From contig CAYFMQ010000001.1 of the NCBI GenBank assembly GCA_964344255.1, forward strand, positions 124,001 to 188,000: a DNA stretch of 64,000 nt, in the 5' to 3' direction. Origin of the DNA: JAJFIE01 sp964344255 (lineage in GTDB: Bacteria; Pseudomonadota; Alphaproteobacteria; Rhodospirillales; Casp-alpha2). The notes beneath the pieces are model-generated. The model made no database searches and was not told where the DNA came from. It worked only from the letters and a program-made list of their open reading frames with translations. The translations under genes were made by a program, and so were the position numbers. Within the stretch, counting starts at the first letter, position 1. The number at the start of each line of letters is the position of its first letter. Shown here piece after piece: positions 60,334 through 64,000 of this stretch.

Positions 60334-61053
60334 ATGGGCAAAGACGCTGCAGGTTTCAATTACGACACAATACCTGTTGGCTATTACGATAGCGTGTTCA
60401 AGCGGCAACAGGGCATTCAAAGCCGGTGGCATCACGACAAATTCGCAAGAATTCGGGCGGAGCTAGAGCCGGGAACTCTTCTGGACATTGGTTGTGGCCC
60501 GGGGACATTCATCGGATCGCTAAGTTCGGAGGCGCATGCCATCGGCGTCGACATCTCAGAACAGCAGATACTTTATGCGCGAGAACACAACGGTGGAACC
60601 GGCCGTACGTTCACGGTCTGTGGAGAGCCGCCGTTCGATTTCGCCGACGACACCTTCGATACGGTAACGCTGATTGAGCTAATCGAGCACCTGGAACACG
60701 ATCATTGCGTTACTCTTTTGAAGGAAGCACGCCGGGTTCTGAAGCCCGGCGGTGATATGTTTGTATCAACCCCGGATTACTCAGGCCTCTGGCCCTATCT
60801 GGAAACCCTGGTCAACCGGCTGGGCGACGTGAGTTACGAAGACCAGCACATCACCCGGTTTAACAAATCGATGATGAGGAACCTTCTGGAAACAGCTGGA
60901 CTCGAAGTTTCCTGGATCGAAAATTACCAGTTTCTATCTCCCTTCGCAGCCGCGTTCGGATGGAAGGCCGCTGATCTGGCGCATGCCATGGAACCCGGAT
61001 GGCTGGTTCGCCGTTTCGGCTTCCTGTTGCTTGCAAAGGCAAGCAAAGCCTGA
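60334..61053 (+). CDS. Class I SAM-dependent methyltransferase
   Basis: The 239-residue product has the SAM-binding motif LLDIGCGPGTF (about residues 48-58), acidic loop GVDISEQQI (about residues 70-78), and the post-motifs FDTVTLIELIEHLEH and RVLKPGGDMFVSTPDYSG. It is of the UbiG/Methyltransf_11 type. The C-terminus is hydrophobic and may touch the membrane. Its place after the glycosyltransferase and membrane-protein genes suggests methylation of a surface glycan or lipid precursor; the substrate is not known. Confidence 0.85.
   Translation: MGKDAAGFNYDTIPVGYYDSVFKRQQGIQSRWHHDKFARIRAELEPGTLLDIGCGPGTFIGSLSSEAHAIGVDISEQQILYAREHNGGTGRTFTVCGEPPFDFADDTFDTVTLIELIEHLEHDHCVTLLKEARRVLKPGGDMFVSTPDYSGLWPYLETLVNRLGDVSYEDQHITRFNKSMMRNLLETAGLEVSWIENYQFLSPFAAAFGWKAADLAHAMEPGWLVRRFGFLLLAKASKA
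61027..61046. terminator. Hairpin at convergent gene ends
   Basis: TTGCTTGC-AAAG-GCAAGCAA has perfect 8-base arms and a 4-base loop. It lies at the very end of the methyltransferase gene, before its stop and just before the convergent MFS gene stop. No T run follows on either strand, so its role as terminator is uncertain. Confidence 0.3.
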
Positions 61054-61078
61054 CTTCAACGAGATTCGGTTGCACTGC

Positions 61079-62266
61079 TCAGAACCGCTTCGGGATATAG
61101 CGGGTAAACCAGGTGAGAACGGCCATGCCAATACCCGAAGCGACGAACACCACAGGCAAGGCGAAATATCCCAGCAGCACACCCAGTATGCCGGGCGGAA
61201 TCAATTGCGCTGCTTCACGGTAAGTAAAAAACACGGATGCCATTTCGGCGCGCTCCAGGGGCCGCGCGGCGCGTAGGAACAGGGCATTGCCGATAGCGTC
61301 CAGGACGGAAGCGCCCAAGGCTGCCACCAGCAGCAACCCAATTCCGGTCCAGGGCGAACTTACAGTGGCGACTGAGATGGTGATAACACCCGCAAACAGA
61401 TACCCGAAGCCCAACATAGGCCGGACGCCAGTTCGTTTTCCTAAACGGCCCCAGACAGGCACCAGCAGTAAAGCGCACGACGCCAGGGATAAAATCACCC
61501 CGCCCAGCTCCGCGCCCAATCCGGTTTCTACGCAATAGATAGGCACATAAATAAAATACATGGTCCACCAGGCGGCGCGCCCAAAACACAACAGCCACGC
61601 CAGCCGCAGGCGAGGCTGCTTTAGAAACCGGAGGGTAAAGCGCAGGGCATTGGGCGGCACTTCGCGTTCCCTGGCAGATCGGCCCTTTGTCAGCAGGTCG
61701 CTAAAAAGAATATAGAAGACGACGGTGATCGCGAGTGAACCGACTATGGCGTAAGTGGTCCAATCGCCGAAATCGAGGGCCAGACGCACGCCGAGCCAGG
61801 GTCCGATAATCAGGCCGATCCCGATGAAGAACACCCGCGCCGCCTCGAACCGGGCCATGGCGCGGCGAGGAATGACCTCCATGACGACGACCTCAAATGC
61901 CACGTCGATGACCATAAAACCGATAGCGCGCGCCGCAGCGCCGACAATAAGGAACAACGGATCGTCCACGGACAGGCAGACGGCCGACAAAACGAGACAG
62001 ATCATACCCGTCCAGAAAGCGACGCGGCGACCGAATGCATGGATCAGACGAGGCGTCGCCAATACACCAATCAAACCGGCGAAACCAACGCCAAAAAAGA
62101 AAATACTGACGGCCTGGGCGTCGCCAAGGAGTTTCAGGGCCTGAACAGGCAATAACGCACTCGGCAACGTCCAGGCCGCGACCATGATGCATTGCAGGAT
62201 GGAAAGCCGAAGGGCGTCAGGCAGGTCGGAAATGTCCAGCAAACGACGTAATGTCAGTACGATCAT
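61079..62266 (-). CDS. MFS transporter
   Basis: The 395-residue product has about twelve hydrophobic helices and typical major-facilitator loops (LATPRLIHAFGRRVAF between helices 2 and 3, and RFEAARVFFIGIG). The substrate is not readable. The ATG at 62266 is preceded by a G-rich site; a longer frame to 62428 begins inside the next gene and was not used. It is 41 bases after the TMADH-family gene and probably in one operon with it, so it may take up or export that enzyme's amine substrate or product. Confidence 0.83.
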   Translation of the reverse strand: MIVLTLRRLLDISDLPDALRLSILQCIMVAAWTLPSALLPVQALKLLGDAQAVSIFFFGVGFAGLIGVLATPRLIHAFGRRVAFWTGMICLVLSAVCLSVDDPLFLIVGAAARAIGFMVIDVAFEVVVMEVIPRRAMARFEAARVFFIGIGLIIGPWLGVRLALDFGDWTTYAIVGSLAITVVFYILFSDLLTKGRSAREREVPPNALRFTLRFLKQPRLRLAWLLCFGRAAWWTMYFIYVPIYCVETGLGAELGGVILSLASCALLLVPVWGRLGKRTGVRPMLGFGYLFAGVITISVATVSSPWTGIGLLLVAALGASVLDAIGNALFLRAARPLERAEMASVFFTYREAAQLIPPGILGVLLGYFALPVVFVASGIGMAVLTWFTRYIPKRF

Positions 62267-62307
62267 TTCCCCCCCAGTCGGCGTTTTTCGACAAACGCCA
62301 GCGGATA

Positions 62308-64000
62308 TCAGGCAACGCGTGTTATGACCACCCGGTCTCGGGCAGCTTCGGTATCGTTGGCGCCTAACTCCCGAGCGTAGCGGTGCCCGCCAAAAGTTGC
62401 CTGTGCAATCACACCGGGCGCGGCGCAATCGCCGATCCGGCTGAGCGTCAGGATACCGGCATCCCGCAACCGGTCCTCGTCGGCAGCCAGTTTCAGATAA
62501 AGCCCTTCATTGGGTTCACGCGATGTCACCGGCACAAAGGTTCGGCAGGGCCGGGTGTGCGTCTTGCCCGAATAGGCGCATTCGATGGTCACGCTGTTGC
62601 CATCGAAAGCCGTTACCATGTGCGACACCAGCAGCTCGATCCCCAGGGTCAGGGCCTGTTCCTGGATGCGCGCCTGGTCCAGGGTGCCATGGGCTTCCGG
62701 CGACAGCTCGCCTGAACTGGTCACAAGCAGCACCTCATGACCGTCATGGCGCATCTTTTCCGCAATAACGCCGCCCATGTAGAAATGATCGTCGTCGTAG
62801 ACGACAACAGGGCCTTCGGCCGCCACGTCGTCCATGACCTGTGTCGGGCTGATCATGCGCTCATGGCCCGCGCCTTCGATCGGGTCGAACTGGAAGCGTC
62901 CACGGCCGTCGGCACGCCATTCCGAACCAGTGGCGATGCAGACATGCTCAAAACCAAATTCCAGCACCTGTTCCGCATCAAGGCGGCTATCCAGGTAAAC
63001 TTCCACGTTGGGAAGCTTCTGGATCTGCTGCAATCGGTAATCTCGCACCCGCGCCCACTCGCTCAGGCCCGGCAGCGCGCTTTCCCTGTTCACGCGCCCG
63101 CCCAGCTCCGTCGTGGCCTCGGCCAACGACACCTTGTACCCGCGAAGGCCCAATGCACGAGCGGCCTCCAATCCGGCCGGGCCGCCCCCCACGATGAGCA
63201 CGCTTTCGTCTGCATGGGCGCTTTCGATCTCCTCCGGATGCCAGCCGCGCCGCCATTCCTCGCCCCGTGTCGGGTTCTGCGTGCACCGCATGGGAACGCT
63301 GGTGGAATTGGCCTTGATGCAAATATTACAGCCGATGCATTCACGAATATCCTCGACCCGGCCTTCCTCGATCTTTTTCGGAATGAACGGATCGGCGATG
63401 GCCGGCCGCGCCGCGCCGATCATGTCGAGAACGCCGCGCCTGATCTGCCCCGCCATTGTATCGGGACTGGTGAATCGACCAACGCCAACCACGGGCTTGC
63501 TCGTCACCTGCTTGACGAAGGAAATGTAGTCTTCCTGCGCCGCTTCGGCCGCGAAGCGGGAGGTGCGGGCGTCGGCCTCGAAGTTGGCGATATTGACGTC
63601 CCACAGATCCGGCAGCTCCGCCAGGTACTCCACAAGTTCCCGCCCCTCGCCGTCATAGGTGATGCCGACGTTTCGATCCAGGTTATCGACGGCAAAGCGG
63701 AGCGCCACGCCGCAAGTGTCGCCAACGGCTTCCTTGGTGTCCTCCAGCAATTCCTTGATCAGCCGGGCGCGGTTCTCGAAGCTACCGCCGTATTCGTCCG
63801 TGCGACGGTTTTCCACGGGCGAAAGGAATTGCGCAGGCAGATATCCGTGTGCGGCATAGACGTAGACGATATCGAACCCGGCGCGCTTCGCCCGCAAGGC
63901 CGCGTCCCGGTGCCATTTACGCAGGTTCCGGATGTCCGTCTTGTCCATGGCCTGGCTCTGGCTGGGACCGTGCCAGACGGGCATGGATGACGGCGCCAGG
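62308..64000 (-). CDS. Trimethylamine-dehydrogenase-family FMN/[4Fe-4S] flavoprotein (5' end off the window)
   Basis: The visible 560 or so residues match the TMADH/dimethylamine dehydrogenase/2,4-dienoyl-CoA reductase family. They cover the second part of the FMN barrel with YVYAAHGYLP (catalytic Tyr and His) and FEADA (catalytic Asp). The [4Fe-4S] motif CIGCNICIK with a later Cys, and the ADP-binding domain (VLIVGGGPAGLEAARALG), follow. Counted from the Met at 63984, two residues aligned to substrate-caging tryptophans of TMADH are Phe135 and Asn226. The substrate is therefore probably not trimethylamine. The N-terminus, with the flavin-linking cysteine region, is outside. Confidence 0.86.
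   Translation of the reverse strand, partial: LAPSSMPVWHGPSQSQAMDKTDIRNLRKWHRDAALRAKRAGFDIVYVYAAHGYLPAQFLSPVENRRTDEYGGSFENRARLIKELLEDTKEAVGDTCGVALRFAVDNLDRNVGITYDGEGRELVEYLAELPDLWDVNIANFEADARTSRFAAEAAQEDYISFVKQVTSKPVVGVGRFTSPDTMAGQIRRGVLDMIGAARPAIADPFIPKKIEEGRVEDIRECIGCNICIKANSTSVPMRCTQNPTRGEEWRRGWHPEEIESAHADESVLIVGGGPAGLEAARALGLRGYKVSLAEATTELGGRVNRESALPGLSEWARVRDYRLQQIQKLPNVEVYLDSRLDAEQVLEFGFEHVCIATGSEWRADGRGRFQFDPIEGAGHERMISPTQVMDDVAAEGPVVVYDDDHFYMGGVIAEKMRHDGHEVLLVTSSGELSPEAHGTLDQARIQEQALTLGIELLVSHMVTAFDGNSVTIECAYSGKTHTRPCRTFVPVTSREPNEGLYLKLAADEDRLRDAGILTLSRIGDCAAPGVIAQATFGGHRYARELGANDTEAARDRVVITRVA

Noticed and set aside
62737..63990. 417-codon plus-strand open frame opposite the TMADH-family gene
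   Set aside because: The minus strand shows FMN barrel, iron-sulfur and ADP-binding motifs; the plus frame shows none.

Overview
The window looks like a chromosomal scaffold of a GC-rich, respiring alphaproteobacterium, probably marine or saline and Rhodospirillales-like. This is inferred from gene content and codon style; no rRNA or tRNA is visible. A run of 112 Ns at 55360-55471 marks a scaffold join. The dominant theme is oxidation of N-methylated, guanidino and amino-acid compounds, joined to respiration and sodium bioenergetics.

Layout. (1) 1-6593, minus strand: a clade I (Tat-type) nitrous oxide reductase cluster: diheme cytochrome c, nosR, nosZ, nosD and the start of nosF, which runs off the left edge. 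(2) 7025-10671, more AT-rich: an XRE regulator, then an Lrp/AsnC regulator with a DmdA-like (DMSP demethylase family) gene, an OsmC-like gene and a crotonase-fold gene lacking both catalytic glutamates. (3) 10672-11388: a 717-bp gene-free stretch with helically phased GTCTAC sites and stacked hairpin repeats. (4) 11389-26686, minus strand: a long, tightly packed set with two FAD/THF dimethylglycine/sarcosine dehydrogenase-type enzymes, two ureohydrolases (agmatinase/guanidinobutyrase family), L- and D-2-hydroxyacid dehydrogenases (L-2-hydroxyglutarate oxidase type and D-2-hydroxyglutarate/lactate type), a SoxA-like/SoxB-like flavoenzyme pair, an AruI-like ThDP decarboxylase, a LuxR regulator and a DUF411 protein. 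(5) 26808-29409, plus strand: a non-pyrrolysine MttB-family methyltransferase with an M19 dipeptidase homologue, followed by a convergent nickel/cobalt permease-like gene and a GT9 glycosyltransferase.

(6) 31413-43758, minus strand: an apparent 12-kb operon with an aminotransferase, a Leu/Phe-type dehydrogenase, a three-gene 2-oxoacid:ferredoxin oxidoreductase, an acyl-CoA synthetase, a CPA2 antiporter, a threonine-dehydrogenase-like SDR, a glutamate dehydrogenase and a DASS transporter. (7) 43954-51466, plus strand: nqrABCDEF-apbE-nqrM plus a CBS protein, encoding the Na+-pumping NADH:quinone oxidoreductase and its flavin and iron maturation factors. An FNR-like box lies in the divergent promoter between (6) and (7). 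(8) 51568-55977: a large hybrid histidine kinase with a periplasmic solute-binding domain, and a response regulator broken by the assembly gap. (9) 55985-57556: a second MttB homologue. (10) 57688-61053: a glycosyltransferase, membrane protein and methyltransferase cluster, probably for cell-surface modification. (11) 61079-64000, minus strand: an MFS transporter and a trimethylamine-dehydrogenase-family flavoprotein cut by the right edge.

How the parts may work together (inference): methyl groups from betaine-like compounds would be released by the DmdA-like, DMGDH-like, MttB-like and TMADH-like enzymes and collected on tetrahydrofolate. Guanidino compounds would be split to urea and amino acids. 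Amino acids would be deaminated and their 2-oxoacids converted to acyl-CoA by the ferredoxin oxidoreductase. NADH would be oxidised by Na+-NQR, giving a sodium gradient that the DASS carrier and the antiporter could use. Electrons could end on N2O through NosZ.
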